A stretch of DNA of 64,000 nucleotides from Pseudohalocynthiibacter aestuariivivens. Its GTDB lineage: Bacteria > Pseudomonadota > Alphaproteobacteria > Rhodobacterales > Rhodobacteraceae. The notes under the pieces are model-generated. The model was not told the origin of the DNA. It searched no databases and saw only the letters and a list, made by a program, of their open reading frames with translations. Both the position numbers and the translations under genes were made by a program. The first letter of the stretch is position 1; each line of letters opens with the position of its first letter. Of the stretch, positions 18,107 through 27,531 are shown piece after piece. The stretch covers positions 726,692 to 790,691 of the forward strand of contig NZ_JAGFNU010000001.1 of NCBI RefSeq assembly GCF_018457175.1, in the 5' to 3' direction.

Positions 18107-18883
18107 TTACCAGGTTGCGCCGGGGTAAGCACGTTGCAGCCACTGCATTTGCGTCAGGATGTGGCCTAAATGTTCAGAGTGCCGCATTCCGGTTTTACCA
18201 CCTTTGTGGGCGAACTTGCTGTCCGGAGTCGTCAGCGTTGCATCGGCAAGTACCCGGCCTACTAACGCATCATACTCGTCACGTAACGAGGCTGGATCAG
18301 GCGCAACACCCGCCTTGACCATTTCTGCGTCAACCTCATCACCGACAAACATTTCCCCGATGTAGGGCCATAGCAAATCCAAGGCGGTTTGCATCTTGGC
18401 ATGGCTCTCTTCGGTACCGTCCCCGAGGCCTGCGACCGTATCAGCCGAACGCTCAAGGTGGTAGGCGACCTCTTTGCTCGCCTTTTCCGCAATGTCTGCG
18501 ATCCGCTGATCGGAACTTTTCATTAAACGGCCAAGCATGATCGAATGCCAGGCATCGAACAGGAACTGGCGCATCATTGTCTGGCCGAAATCACCGTTAG
18601 GCTGTTCGACCAGCAGAAGGTTGCGAAAGTCCCAGACATCTCGCAGGAAAGCCAGATTGTCGGCGGTCCTGCCTTTGCCCTCAACTTCGCCAGCCAGACC
18701 CAGCCAAAACTGAGTTTGGCCAATCATGTCGAGCGCGGTGTTTGCAAGAGCTATATCTTCTTCAAGAACCGGGGAATGGCCGCACCATTCCGAAACACGG
18801 TGCCCCAGAACAAGGGTGTTATCGCCCAGGCGTAGCAGGAACTGAAACAGCGCGTCATTTTTGTTGAGTTTGTCCGCCATCAC
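18107..18883 (-). CDS. paaC: Phenylacetyl-CoA epoxidase subunit PaaC
   Basis: Structural ferritin-fold subunit of 258 aa that pairs with PaaA. Recognisable family stretches are VLEEDIALANTALDMIGQ and FLRDVWDFRNLLLVEQPN. Its start (MM; either Met is possible) overlaps the paaB stop by 4 nt or less, so the paaB-paaC junction is translationally coupled. PaaC lacks its own active metal site but is essential for the complex in characterised systems. Confidence 0.95.
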   Translation of the reverse strand: MMADKLNKNDALFQFLLRLGDNTLVLGHRVSEWCGHSPVLEEDIALANTALDMIGQTQFWLGLAGEVEGKGRTADNLAFLRDVWDFRNLLLVEQPNGDFGQTMMRQFLFDAWHSIMLGRLMKSSDQRIADIAEKASKEVAYHLERSADTVAGLGDGTEESHAKMQTALDLLWPYIGEMFVGDEVDAEMVKAGVAPDPASLRDEYDALVGRVLADATLTTPDSKFAHKGGKTGMRHSEHLGHILTQMQWLQRAYPGATW

Positions 18884-19164
18884 ATCGCCCCTACGTCTTC
18901 TGGAATGTCAAAGAAGGTCGGGTGACGATACACTTTGGAATTTGACGGCTCATAAAGCGGACCTTTGTCACTGGGGGAAGAGGCCGCGATATGCGCTGCT
19001 TCGACAACCCAGATGCTGACGCCTTCATTGCGGCGCGTATAGACATCGCGCGCGTTCTTGATTGCCATTTCTGCGTCGGGCGCATGAAGCGAACCCACGT
19101 GGCGGTGGCTCATACCGTGTTGCCCGCGGATGAAAACTTCCCAGAGAGGCCATTCATTTTTCAT
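18880..19164 (-). CDS. paaB: Phenylacetyl-CoA epoxidase subunit PaaB
   Basis: Small subunit of 94 aa; PaaB bridges PaaA-PaaC heterodimers. The N-terminus WPLWEVFIRGQHGMSHRHVG and the phrase HAPDAEMAIKNARDVYTRR are characteristic. Length matches the family (about 95 aa). It lies 27 bp downstream of paaA and overlaps paaC. Confidence 0.95.
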   Translation of the reverse strand: MKNEWPLWEVFIRGQHGMSHRHVGSLHAPDAEMAIKNARDVYTRRNEGVSIWVVEAAHIAASSPSDKGPLYEPSNSKVYRHPTFFDIPEDVGAM

Positions 19165-19191
19165 GGTTTTATCCTTTTCGTTTCGCGCGGA

Positions 19192-20196
19192 TTATTCGGC
19201 GGCAGTTTTGGCTGATGCTTTGCGCGCAGCTTTTTTGCGGGCATGGGCCAGCAGGCCGTCACGCACCCATTTTCCGTCGTCCCACGCCTTGTTTCGGGCA
19301 TTAAGGCGCTCGGTGTTGCAGGGGCCATTGCCTTTGATCACCTCAAAAAACTCTGACCAATCGGGTTCGGAGTAATCATAGTGGCCCGTTTTTTTGTTCA
19401 GCTTTACGTTTTCATCCGGGATCGTAAGGCCAAGATATTCAGCCTGAGGCACCGTCTGATCGACGAATTTTTGCCGCAACTCGTCATTTGTGTTGATCTT
19501 GATTTTCCATGCCATTGACTGGGTTGAGTGGACTGAATCTTTGTCAGAGGGGCCGAACATCATTAAGGCAGGGAACCAGGTGCGGTTCATCGCGTCCTGA
19601 GCCATTTGCTTTTGTTCTTCAGTGCCTTGGCACATCTTCATCATGATGTCGTAGCCTTGGCGCTGGTGAAAGCTTTCTTCCTTACAGATACGGACCATCG
19701 CGCGGGAATAAGGGCCGAAAGAAGTGCGTTGCAGCGGCACCTGATTCATAATTGCTGCCCCATCAACCAACCAGCCAACAGCACCCATATCAGCCCAGTT
19801 CAGCGTTGGGTAATTGAAGATTGAAGAATATTTCATTTTGCCGGAAAGCAGGTCTTCGGTCAGCTCATCCCGGCTGATACCTAACGTTTCTGCCGCGCAG
19901 TAGAGGTAAAGACCGTGGCCGGCTTCGTCCTGTACTTTGGCAAGCAGGATCGCCTTGCGTTCCAGCGTTGGCGCACGTGTGATCCAGTTGCCTTCAGGAA
20001 GCTGCCCCACGATTTCGCTGTGCGCGTGCTGGCCGATCTGCCGGATCAGCGTGGCGCGGTAGTCGTCGGGCATCCAGTCTTTGGGTTCGATTTTTTCATC
20101 AGCATCGATCCGGGCCTGGAAGGCGCGTTCCTGATCCGTCATTTCTTCCGGAGATTTAACGCCGGTCCCGGCGGTCTTGATCATTTGAGCGTACAT
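19192..20196 (-). CDS. paaA: Phenylacetyl-CoA epoxidase catalytic subunit PaaA
   Basis: Diiron oxygenase subunit of 334 aa that inserts one oxygen atom into the aromatic ring of phenylacetyl-CoA. Metal-site motifs are intact: HSEIVGQ near 59-65, [13 protein letters not shown] near 87-99 (EAGH at 91-94) and [11 protein letters not shown] near 171-181. Full length for the family. It follows the thiolase gene after 15 bp and starts the ABCDE block. Confidence 0.97.
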   Translation of the reverse strand: MYAQMIKTAGTGVKSPEEMTDQERAFQARIDADEKIEPKDWMPDDYRATLIRQIGQHAHSEIVGQLPEGNWITRAPTLERKAILLAKVQDEAGHGLYLYCAAETLGISRDELTEDLLSGKMKYSSIFNYPTLNWADMGAVGWLVDGAAIMNQVPLQRTSFGPYSRAMVRICKEESFHQRQGYDIMMKMCQGTEEQKQMAQDAMNRTWFPALMMFGPSDKDSVHSTQSMAWKIKINTNDELRQKFVDQTVPQAEYLGLTIPDENVKLNKKTGHYDYSEPDWSEFFEVIKGNGPCNTERLNARNKAWDDGKWVRDGLLAHARKKAARKASAKTAAE

Positions 20197-20211
20197 TGCG
20201 GTTTCCTCCGA

Positions 20212-21414
20212 TCAAATTCGTTCGATGATGATTGCCGTGCCCTGCCCGACACCCACACACATGGTGCATAGCGCATAGCGCCCACCTGTTCGTTTCAACT
20301 GATAGGCAGCGGTCAGAACAAGACGCGCGCCGGACATTCCCAGCGGGTGGCCCATTGCTATCGCACCGCCATTTGCATTTACGTGCACGGCATCATCCGG
20401 CAGGCCCAGTTTGCGCAACGTGGCGAGCCCCTGGCTGGCGAATGCTTCGTTCAATTCTATCACATCCATGTCTTTGAGTGAGAGGCCCGTTTTCGCCAGG
20501 ACTTTACGTGTGGCAGGAACCGGGCCAATTCCCATTATACGCGGCGCGACACCTGCAGCAGCCATGCCAACAACACGCGCCATTGGGATCAGGCCGTTTT
20601 GCACAGCCGCATATTCGGAGGCGAGCAATAGTGCAGCCGCTCCGTCGTTTACGCCGGATGCATTCCCGGCTGTCACGCTCAGGTCCGGGCCATTTACCCC
20701 GCGCAGTTTGGAAAGCTTCGCTGCATCCGTTCCGGGGCGGGGATGTTCGTCGGTATCAACAACAATCGGATCACCCCGGCGTTGAGGAACCTCAACCGGT
20801 ACAATCTCTTCAGCGAAAATACCTGCTTCATGCGCCGCAGCCCAGCGCGCTTGCGACCGGGCGGCAAAAGCGTCCTGATCTTCACGGCTTATGTTGTAAT
20901 CCGCGGCGACATTGTCAGCCGTTTGTGGCATGGAATCAACGCCATAGGCGGCTTTCATTTTTGGGTTAATAAATCGCCAGCCAATCGTGGTGTCATGAAC
21001 TACGTTCGCTCGGCTGAACGCGGTTTCCGCCTTCGGCATTACAAAGGGCGCGCGGCTCATACTTTCGACGCCACCGGCAATAGCGAGTTCATAGTCACCC
21101 GATTTTATTCCGCGCGAAGCCATTCCAACCGCATCCATACCAGAGGCACATAGGCGGTTTATGGTTGTTCCCGGAACTTCAATAGGCAGGCCTGCAAGCA
21201 GTGATGCCATACGCGCAACATTACGGTTATCTTCGCCAGCCTGATTGGCCGACCCAAAGATCACATCGTCTATGCTGGCCCAATCCACCTCTGGGTTGCG
21301 GCCCTTCAATGCAGAAATTGGCACTGCCGCCAGATCGTCTGCTCGAATCGAAGAAAGTACGCCGCCGTATCGTCCGATTGGTGTTCGGATGGCATCGCAG
21401 ATGAATGCAGTCAT
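20212..21414 (-). CDS. paaJ: 3-oxoadipyl-CoA / 3-oxo-5,6-dehydrosuberyl-CoA thiolase (PaaJ/PcaF type)
   Basis: Thiolase of 400 aa for the two CoA-dependent cleavages of the phenylacetate pathway. Catalytic cysteines are in NRLCASGMDAVGMA and near the C-terminus in CTMCVGVGQGTA; the histidine motifs NANGGAIAMGHPLGMSGAR and NEAFA are present. The frame is open to 21495, but the ATG at 21414 (MTAFICDAIRTPIGRYGG) fits the family start and has AAAGGGAG upstream. It is the first gene of the operon, directly downstream of the palindrome at 21452-21467. The PaaJ role follows from context; the fold alone would also fit beta-ketoadipyl-CoA thiolase. Confidence 0.9.
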   Translation of the reverse strand: MTAFICDAIRTPIGRYGGVLSSIRADDLAAVPISALKGRNPEVDWASIDDVIFGSANQAGEDNRNVARMASLLAGLPIEVPGTTINRLCASGMDAVGMASRGIKSGDYELAIAGGVESMSRAPFVMPKAETAFSRANVVHDTTIGWRFINPKMKAAYGVDSMPQTADNVAADYNISREDQDAFAARSQARWAAAHEAGIFAEEIVPVEVPQRRGDPIVVDTDEHPRPGTDAAKLSKLRGVNGPDLSVTAGNASGVNDGAAALLLASEYAAVQNGLIPMARVVGMAAAGVAPRIMGIGPVPATRKVLAKTGLSLKDMDVIELNEAFASQGLATLRKLGLPDDAVHVNANGGAIAMGHPLGMSGARLVLTAAYQLKRTGGRYALCTMCVGVGQGTAIIIERI

Positions 21415-21451
21415 AGACCGTGGTCTCCCTTTACTTTTGTCACATAATACG

Positions 21452-21467
21452 CCGACCGTTTGGTCGG
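21452..21467. promoter_or_regulatory. TetR-type operator upstream of thiolase-paaABCDE operon
   Basis: CCGACC-GTTT-GGTCGG is a perfect 6-bp inverted repeat 38 bp upstream of the thiolase ATG. Its core ACCGTTTGGT matches the ACCGTTCGGT core of the operator at 12528-12539. It probably lets the cluster TetR regulator control the epoxidase operon together with the other two paa transcripts. Confidence 0.65.
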
Positions 21468-21501
21468 TAATACAAGAAAAACCGACTCGCCGCAATAATT
21501 A

Positions 21502-21541
21502 ATGTTACCAAAAAACAAAATTTATTAATTATTAGTAACAT
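21502..21541. promoter_or_regulatory. Long-spaced inverted repeat in thiolase/SDR divergent region
   Basis: ATGTTAC (21502-21508) and GTAACAT (21535-21541) form a perfect 7-bp inverted repeat with a very AT-rich 26-nt spacer, in the 321-bp region between the divergent thiolase and SDR genes. It is distinct from the TetR-type palindrome. A second regulator, such as PaaX, could bind here, but the sequence gives no proof. The rest of this gap (21542-21735) shows no gene. Confidence 0.4.
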
Positions 21542-21735
21542 AAAGAAAACTTTGGGTTTCGGGTCCCCAAAAGCCAATCTTACCATTCTTTCAGCCAGCC
21601 AAGTGTACACTCAAGAGACGCAGAATGTGACGAAAAGAATCCGCAGAAATAGCAAAGCCCGAAAATCAAGATTTGCCACCGAATGACTTTTGCATCTTAG
21701 TCTAAAGCGAAATTCATTCATCGGAGGGGCGTATC

Positions 21736-22548
21736 ATGAGGTTTAACGACAAAATTGTTCTTGTAACCGGTGCCAACTTTGGAATCGGAAATGCGATAGC
21801 GCGCAAGTTTGCAGGCGAAGGTGCAAAAATTGCCATTGTCGCACGTGGTCAGGAACGTTCTGAGAAAGTAGTTGAAGCCTTCGCAGCCGAAGGGTTTACG
21901 GCCGATTTTTTCAAAACAGATGTTTCTGACGAGAAAGCAGTTGAAGGCATGATCGCAGCAGTTCTTGCAAAATACGGACACATCGATGTCGTTGTGAACA
22001 ACGCAGGCTGCGGCAGCCAGAATTGTGGGATCACTCCGGATGATTCACCGGGAAAGAGGTGGGCATTCTTTCGCGGAGCGAATCTTGATTCATGTTACTT
22101 TGTAAGTGCTCACGCATTACCGCATCTCTCGAAAAACCCAGGCAGTGCAATTGTCAACATTTCCTCCACCGCAACCCTGCATGGGAATTGGGGCTTGTAC
22201 GGCGCAGCGAAAGCGGGCGTTGAAGGGATGACACGATCGTTTGCTGCAGAAGCGGCCCAGTTTGGTACGCGGGTCAATTGCATTAGCCCAGGCTGGATAG
22301 AAACAAGCCCTGAGCAGACGCTGGCAGCGCAGGGAAGCGAAACCGGAGAATGGGATATGCCGCCATCGCTGTTGAACCGTATGGGAACGATTGAAGAGAT
22401 TGCCAATGTCGCGGCTTTTCTGGCATCGGATGACGCTTCATTCATCACCGGGCAAACATTGGTTGTCGATGGTGGACTAACGATTACTGATTATCCGTCG
22501 CGTGCCTCTCTCTCGACAGTCGGGCATCGAGTTTTTTCGCGTTCCTGA
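21736..22548 (+). CDS. SDR family oxidoreductase
   Basis: NAD(P)-dependent short-chain dehydrogenase of 270 aa. Rossmann motif TGANFGIG (about residues 11-18), NNAG, active-site Ser region NISSTATL, the YxxxK pair in YGAAK, and the C-terminal GQTLVVDGGL are present, so it should be active. A strong GGAGG precedes the ATG. It stands alone: the thiolase operon diverges from it, and it converges on the MocR-like gene with 14 bp between stops. Substrate unknown. Confidence 0.9.
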   Translation: MRFNDKIVLVTGANFGIGNAIARKFAGEGAKIAIVARGQERSEKVVEAFAAEGFTADFFKTDVSDEKAVEGMIAAVLAKYGHIDVVVNNAGCGSQNCGITPDDSPGKRWAFFRGANLDSCYFVSAHALPHLSKNPGSAIVNISSTATLHGNWGLYGAAKAGVEGMTRSFAAEAAQFGTRVNCISPGWIETSPEQTLAAQGSETGEWDMPPSLLNRMGTIEEIANVAAFLASDDASFITGQTLVVDGGLTITDYPSRASLSTVGHRVFSRS

Positions 22549-22562
22549 TAGATTGACGAAGG

Positions 22563-23969
22563 TTAACAGCCCCTCTTAAGAACACGCTCAAGGGTTTGCA
22601 GGCCTTCTTCCAGTTCAGCCTCTGTGAAACCGCAAAAGCCCAAAAGCAGGCCATTGAGCGCCGAGTTGCCTGAACCGAACTTGGACAGGGGCTGTGTTGT
22701 TAAACCTTCAGCATTCGCGCGGTTTGACACCTCTACATCATTGCCGGTTTTTTTCAAATGAAAAGCGATTTGCATGCCCGCCTGATGATCTTCGAAAGAG
22801 CCATGGTCAGAAAAAGAAAGAGAAAGCCTGTCTAGGAGAAAGTTCCTTCGCTCTCCATACACACGCCGCATGCGCCTGAGGTGGCGGTAAAACTCACCAG
22901 TTTCGATAAATTCTGCGAGGGCTTGTTGCGGCATATAGGATGCCCTGACGCCAAAACGGTTGAGCGTTTCTTTGAATGCGCCAACCAGCGGGCTCGGCAG
23001 TATTACGTATCCCAACCGCAGGCTGTTTGAAAAAATCTTTGAGAAACTGCCAATGTAAATCGTCCGGCTTAAGTTATCAAAGCCTGCCATTGCGGGAATG
23101 GGGCGGCCTGCATAGCGAAATTCACTGTCGTAATCGTCTTCAATAATCCAGCCGTTGTGTGTCTCTGCCCATTGAATAAATTCAAGCCGTCGGCTGGGGG
23201 ACATTGCCCCACCAAGAGGGTACTGATGCGAGGGCGTCAGAACCATGAGTTGGCAGTTCTTGTTTGCGCTTGAGAGGCTCGCGCCGTTTTTGTCGATGCT
23301 GAGGTATGCAGGGTTAAGCCCAAGTACCGAGACAAAGCTTTGCAATGGCAAATATCCGGGGTCTTCAAGCCCGATCGTGTCATCCGGTTGTGACAGGGTT
23401 CTGATGCAAAGCTCCAGGGCATCGCCGGACCCGGCCGTGATGAATATCTGGTCAGGTGAGGCGGCTATCCCGCGCCAATCCGAAACGTGATTGGCGACAG
23501 CCGTTCGTAGTGCAAAACTCCCCTGAACTGTATTGCCAATCAGCATGCTTTGAGGATTTGTCCGGCAAACGCGGGAAATCGTTTTGGCCCACTGGAGGTG
23601 CGGGAACAGACGCATGTCCGGCTGGCCAGCTTGAAATGGCTTAGGCGAAGCAATTGTTTCGGCTGGCTGTTTGCTAAGGGCAGGGTGGTCCGAAACATTA
23701 AGCTCGACAGAACCAATGGGGCAAACGGTGTATCCCGATCCCGGTATGCTTTGAAGATACCCTTCGGCCACAAGTTGTTCATAGGCCGTAACAATTGTTG
23801 AGCGCGACACACCGAGCTCTGTCGCGAAAACGCGGGTAGGGGGTAACTTTTTGCCCTGAGCCAGATCACCGGACACGGCCTGTTTTCGAATAGCCATGCA
23901 AATTTGTTCAAATACTGGAACAGAAGAAGATCTGTTGATGGAAAAGCCCATCCATGGTTGGTGTTTCAT
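22563..23969 (-). CDS. PLP-dependent MocR-type transcriptional regulator (GntR HTH + aminotransferase fold)
   Basis: Regulator of 468 aa with an N-terminal GntR winged helix (LPPTRVFATELGVSRSTIVT, then AYEQLVAEGYL) joined to a class-I aminotransferase-like domain. The PLP-binding lysine is in GSFSKIFSNSLRLGYV, and NGWIIEDDYDSEFRY carries the typical Asp. MocR/PdxR proteins control pyridoxal, GABA or amino-acid genes, often a divergently transcribed neighbour. Here the divergent neighbour is a GNAT acetyltransferase gene across 143 bp, its likely target by position. Confidence 0.9.
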   Translation of the reverse strand: MKHQPWMGFSINRSSSVPVFEQICMAIRKQAVSGDLAQGKKLPPTRVFATELGVSRSTIVTAYEQLVAEGYLQSIPGSGYTVCPIGSVELNVSDHPALSKQPAETIASPKPFQAGQPDMRLFPHLQWAKTISRVCRTNPQSMLIGNTVQGSFALRTAVANHVSDWRGIAASPDQIFITAGSGDALELCIRTLSQPDDTIGLEDPGYLPLQSFVSVLGLNPAYLSIDKNGASLSSANKNCQLMVLTPSHQYPLGGAMSPSRRLEFIQWAETHNGWIIEDDYDSEFRYAGRPIPAMAGFDNLSRTIYIGSFSKIFSNSLRLGYVILPSPLVGAFKETLNRFGVRASYMPQQALAEFIETGEFYRHLRRMRRVYGERRNFLLDRLSLSFSDHGSFEDHQAGMQIAFHLKKTGNDVEVSNRANAEGLTTQPLSKFGSGNSALNGLLLGFCGFTEAELEEGLQTLERVLKRGC

Positions 23970-24112
23970 ATAATTGGTCTGCTAAAATTTTCCATTTTTG
24001 GAGGTTAACGGCGAACCGGGAATGCCGCAATATGGGTCAATACATCGGCAGATACACTTTTGACGTGGTATCAGAGGTCAGTCTCTAATTTCGTTAAACA
24101 AAGGGAAAGATA

Positions 24113-24835
24113 ATGTCGCGGCGCGTGAATGAAATTGGCCAACCAATTGGTGATGATGTGCCGGGCTGGTCAGCAAAAAAGACACCACCACACGCGCCAA
24201 CTGAAGGCAGTTACTGCCGGGTGGAGCCGCTGACATCGCAACACACTACGGCTTTGTACGAAGCGTTCAATACGGGTCGCAACGAAGGTCTATGGACGTA
24301 TATGCCCGTCGGCCCGTTCGAGACTCTTGGTGCCTTTGAAAAATGGATGGATACCGCCTGTAAAAGCGAAGATCCCTTATTCTATGCAATTGTGGATCGT
24401 GCGGCGGACCGGGCTGTTGGATTTGCATCCTATCTGCGGATTGTACCGCAATATGGGGTGATTGAAGTAGGCTTCATCGCGTTTTCACCGCAGCTGCAGA
24501 AAACCCCCATTGCTACAGAGGCGATGTACCTGATGATGCGCCGTGTTTTCAATGAACTTGGATACCGTCGGTACGAATGGAAATGTGACGCGCTGAATGC
24601 CCCGTCTCGCCGAGCCGCTGAAAGGTTTGGTTTCTCTTATGATGGGCTGTTTGAGCAGGCGTTGATTTACAAGGGCCGCAATCGCGATACGGCTTGGTAC
24701 TCAATACTCGACCGGGACTGGCCACATCTTGAACAGGCCTATGAGACTTGGTTGGACCCAAAGAATTTTGACGCGGAGGGCCACCAAAAGCGTAGGCTTG
24801 CTGATCTGATTGTGGAAATGCGGAAAACTGCCTGA
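24113..24835 (+). CDS. GNAT family N-acetyltransferase (RimJ/RimL-like)
   Basis: Acetyltransferase of 240 aa. The layout resembles RimJ/RimL-type enzymes acting on amines or small molecules: RVEPLTSQHTTALYEAFN at the start, VGFASYLRIVPQYGVIEVGF in the core, and the C-terminal acetyl-CoA region ALNAPSRRAAERFGFSYDG. It diverges from the MocR-like regulator gene and is probably under its control. Substrate not determinable. Confidence 0.87.
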   Translation: MSRRVNEIGQPIGDDVPGWSAKKTPPHAPTEGSYCRVEPLTSQHTTALYEAFNTGRNEGLWTYMPVGPFETLGAFEKWMDTACKSEDPLFYAIVDRAADRAVGFASYLRIVPQYGVIEVGFIAFSPQLQKTPIATEAMYLMMRRVFNELGYRRYEWKCDALNAPSRRAAERFGFSYDGLFEQALIYKGRNRDTAWYSILDRDWPHLEQAYETWLDPKNFDAEGHQKRRLADLIVEMRKTA

Positions 24836-24874
24836 GTGGCAAAGAATTTTTCTTCTTGGGCGTAGCCCTAGTAG

Positions 24875-25018
24875 AGAACTGCCCACTACGACGCCCTTGT
24901 TCAAACGCACAACAAGGCTGTGGTTGACGAGATGGTGCTGGATGTGAAAGCCAATTTGGATGACTTCATGCTAAATGCAGAAACGCTCTTTAAGAATTTC
25001 ATGAACGCAATCAAATAG
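24875..25018 (+). other. Short open stretch, possible gene remnant
   Basis: Between the GNAT and monooxygenase genes there is a 47-codon open stretch ending at TAG 25016-25018, bounded upstream by a stop at 24872. Its composition is protein-like (VVDEMVLDVKANLDDFM, then LNAETLFKNFMNAIK), but it has no good start or ribosome site and I recognise no family. It may be the tail of a decayed gene, or chance. Confidence 0.2.
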
Positions 25019-25120
25019 TGGTTACAGTTAGTCTTATCCTCTGGAACCTTGCCCCAAACGCAGCATAGGTATCGGAGGCGTTGCCGGATTGCACAAACCG
25101 TTCCGATAAAGGGAAAGCAC

Positions 25121-25468
25121 ATGATCGCTGTTATATTCGAGGTGAAGATCGCTGAAGGGCGTAAACAGGACTATCTGGATATCGCAGCGGAGTTGCGCCC
25201 ACTGCTTGCGCAGGTTGATGGTTTCATTTCTGTCGAACGCTTTCAAAGCCTGACCAATCCGCAAAAAATCCTTTCGCTTTCGCTTTATCGCGACGAACAG
25301 GCCGTGCAGGACTGGCGTAACCTGACCAAACACCGCGATGCGCAAGGCAAAGGCCGTGCAGGAATATTTTCCGACTATAAACTACGTGTCGCCAGCGTCA
25401 TCCGCGACTACGGTATGTTTGACCGTGAAGACGCCCCAAATGACAGCAATGCCAGACACGCAGGTTAA
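25121..25468 (+). CDS. Antibiotic biosynthesis monooxygenase (ABM) domain protein
   Basis: Small dimeric ferredoxin-like-fold protein of 115 aa. MIAVIFEVKIAEGRKQDYLD at the N-terminus and QVDGFISVERFQS are typical of the ABM family, whose members include heme- or quinol-oxidising monooxygenases and many with unknown roles. I start at ATG 25121 with AAAGGGAAAG upstream, rather than the longer frame from 25049. Its 3' end overlaps the convergent molybdoenzyme gene by 4 nt. Confidence 0.85.
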   Translation: MIAVIFEVKIAEGRKQDYLDIAAELRPLLAQVDGFISVERFQSLTNPQKILSLSLYRDEQAVQDWRNLTKHRDAQGKGRAGIFSDYKLRVASVIRDYGMFDREDAPNDSNARHAG

Positions 25469-27531
25469 GGCTGACCGATTTTGTAGCTCTTTCTGACGTC
25501 CACGAAGGTTTCATTGTAGCAAGCACCGTCTTCGATATCGGTGCGGATATCTGACGGGATTAGGGCGTTCGCCGTCAGTCCAGTATCACTTGTATTTAGC
25601 CATGTACCCTTTGGAGAATAAAGCACGCCCTTTCTGGTCGCGTCTGTGACGACCAACCGAAGCGTAACTTCTGCGCGGTCGTTCCAAACAGTGACCTTAT
25701 CAGCGTCAACCAATCCACGCGCCTCTGCATCTGTCGGATTCATTTCAACGATCTCAATGCAATCTGAAGCTTCACAACCGCCAAATGTTGCATTGGTACG
25801 CTTGGAAGAAGACGGTGTGATCAGGGTCAATGGCTGATCCTGTGGTACGGGTTCGTATCTTGGAACACCATATCCAAACCTCGTTTGAAGGTCGTCAGAG
25901 AAAAGTTCGATCTTACCTGATTTTGTTGCCGGTATCACGGTCTTGCACATGATTAGTTCATGTCCGTCAGGCCCGTTCATTTCAAGCGAGCTATCCATTG
26001 CAATCTGGCTTGGTTGAACATCGTTAAATCGAGGATCTGCCCCGTCCATTGCGTCATCCATAAGCTGTTCGTCGCTGGCTGTGAAAATTGCGCCGTCATA
26101 GCCACAGCGTGCCGCAAGGCGCCGAAAGATTTCGGTGTTTGGCAGGCTTTCACCAACACAAGGAATAACGGGTGCGGCGCGCTGAACATAGTTTTGGCCA
26201 TAAGCCCCATAGATGTCGTCATATTCAAAGTGGCTTGCCGCAGGCAGGATGACATCAGCAAAGGCCATGCTGTCTGTCATCACAATGTCAGACCCAACGA
26301 TGAACAGGTCATCACGCATCAGCGCCTTGATCAGATTCACCTGATCGGGGTGCGTTGCAACAGGGTTATGGTTGTAGATCATTGTGGCCATAACGGGCGG
26401 GTCCAGCGTTTTATCAAGCAGCTTTTCAGCGACGTCGACGATATTGAATGTTCTCGTGCCGTTGGGGATCAGGTCATTACTGTGTAGCCGGGCCTGGGTC
26501 TTGGGCGCAGAAAGGCCCGATTTAGCGATCACTCCTGCACCCAGACGTCCGTGATTGCCGGTAAGGGCCTGCAACGCCATTGCCGCACGCAAGCCAGACC
26601 CACCACTGCGACCGCGTTCAATGCCGTTTCCAAAAGAGGCGGCGATATTATTTGAGCTTTCAAACAGATCGGCAATTTCAAGAAACTGCGCTTCGGGAAT
26701 TCCGCATTCGGAAACCACATCGTCAACCGAATACCGGCGCGCCTGAGCCATGAAAGGTTCAAACCCAACCGTCCAGTTTTCTATAAACGCCATATCAAGC
26801 GCATCACGGCGTTCAAGTTCTGCGGCCAGCGCCATTGCAAGTATCACGTCTGTTCCGGGGTGTATCTGAACAAACAAATCGCACTGCTCCGCGACCTTGA
26901 TCCGTTTCGGGTCCACGATGACCAATTTCGCACCCTTTGCACGGGCGTCTTTAAGGACTCGCATCAAATGCAGGTTCGACACAGTGACGTTGTTGCCCCA
27001 GACAATAATCAGGTCAGAGTGCACCGCCTGTTCAGGTGGCATTCCGGGTGCTGCGCCAAAAAGGCTTGTATAGGCCGTGCCACGTACGGCGCCACAAAGT
27101 GGTCCGCGATTAAGAAGGGTTGCACCCATTTTGTGAAAAAAGCGCCGGTCCATAGACCCACCAGCCAATTCACCATGAGGGCCGGCATAGTTGAAGGGCA
27201 TCACAGATTGTGGACCATGTGTTTTTATCGCTTTCGAAAAGCCCTCAGAAACCAGATCCAAAGCTTCCTCCCAGGTTATTCGGGTATACGTGCCCGACCC
27301 GCGCGGCCCGGTTCTGCGAAGCGGGTGCGTTAGACGATTTTTCCCATGCACAAATTCTGGGTAGTAGCGCGCAACCTTGTTGCAGATCACACCGTCGGTA
27401 TAGGGGTTGGCATGAGAGCCCTTTACATCAACTAACTTTCCGTCTTGGACAAAGGCGCTCAGGCTGCAGGTGTCAGGGCAGTCCAGCGGGCAAACGCTGG
27501 GAAGGGTTTGTTTACCAACATGCTGGTTCAT
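25465..27531 (-). CDS. Molybdopterin-dependent oxidoreductase, formate dehydrogenase-like
   Basis: DMSO-reductase-superfamily enzyme of 688 aa. The N-terminal 4Fe-4S site is formed by C14, C18, C22 and C50 (CPLDCPDTC then GVICNK). The likely molybdenum ligand is C146 in RGPLCGAVRGTAYTS. The central Mo-cofactor segments (IIVWGNNVTVSNLHLMRVLK, FGNGIERGRSGG) and the C-terminal molydopterin dinucleotide-binding domain are present. No Tat or Sec signal is seen, so it is probably cytoplasmic. No electron-transfer subunit adjoins it, so substrate and partner are unknown; proteins of this type are often called anaerobic dehydrogenases or thiosulfate-reductase-like. Confidence 0.88.
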   Translation of the reverse strand: MNQHVGKQTLPSVCPLDCPDTCSLSAFVQDGKLVDVKGSHANPYTDGVICNKVARYYPEFVHGKNRLTHPLRRTGPRGSGTYTRITWEEALDLVSEGFSKAIKTHGPQSVMPFNYAGPHGELAGGSMDRRFFHKMGATLLNRGPLCGAVRGTAYTSLFGAAPGMPPEQAVHSDLIIVWGNNVTVSNLHLMRVLKDARAKGAKLVIVDPKRIKVAEQCDLFVQIHPGTDVILAMALAAELERRDALDMAFIENWTVGFEPFMAQARRYSVDDVVSECGIPEAQFLEIADLFESSNNIAASFGNGIERGRSGGSGLRAAMALQALTGNHGRLGAGVIAKSGLSAPKTQARLHSNDLIPNGTRTFNIVDVAEKLLDKTLDPPVMATMIYNHNPVATHPDQVNLIKALMRDDLFIVGSDIVMTDSMAFADVILPAASHFEYDDIYGAYGQNYVQRAAPVIPCVGESLPNTEIFRRLAARCGYDGAIFTASDEQLMDDAMDGADPRFNDVQPSQIAMDSSLEMNGPDGHELIMCKTVIPATKSGKIELFSDDLQTRFGYGVPRYEPVPQDQPLTLITPSSSKRTNATFGGCEASDCIEIVEMNPTDAEARGLVDADKVTVWNDRAEVTLRLVVTDATRKGVLYSPKGTWLNTSDTGLTANALIPSDIRTDIEDGACYNETFVDVRKSYKIGQP

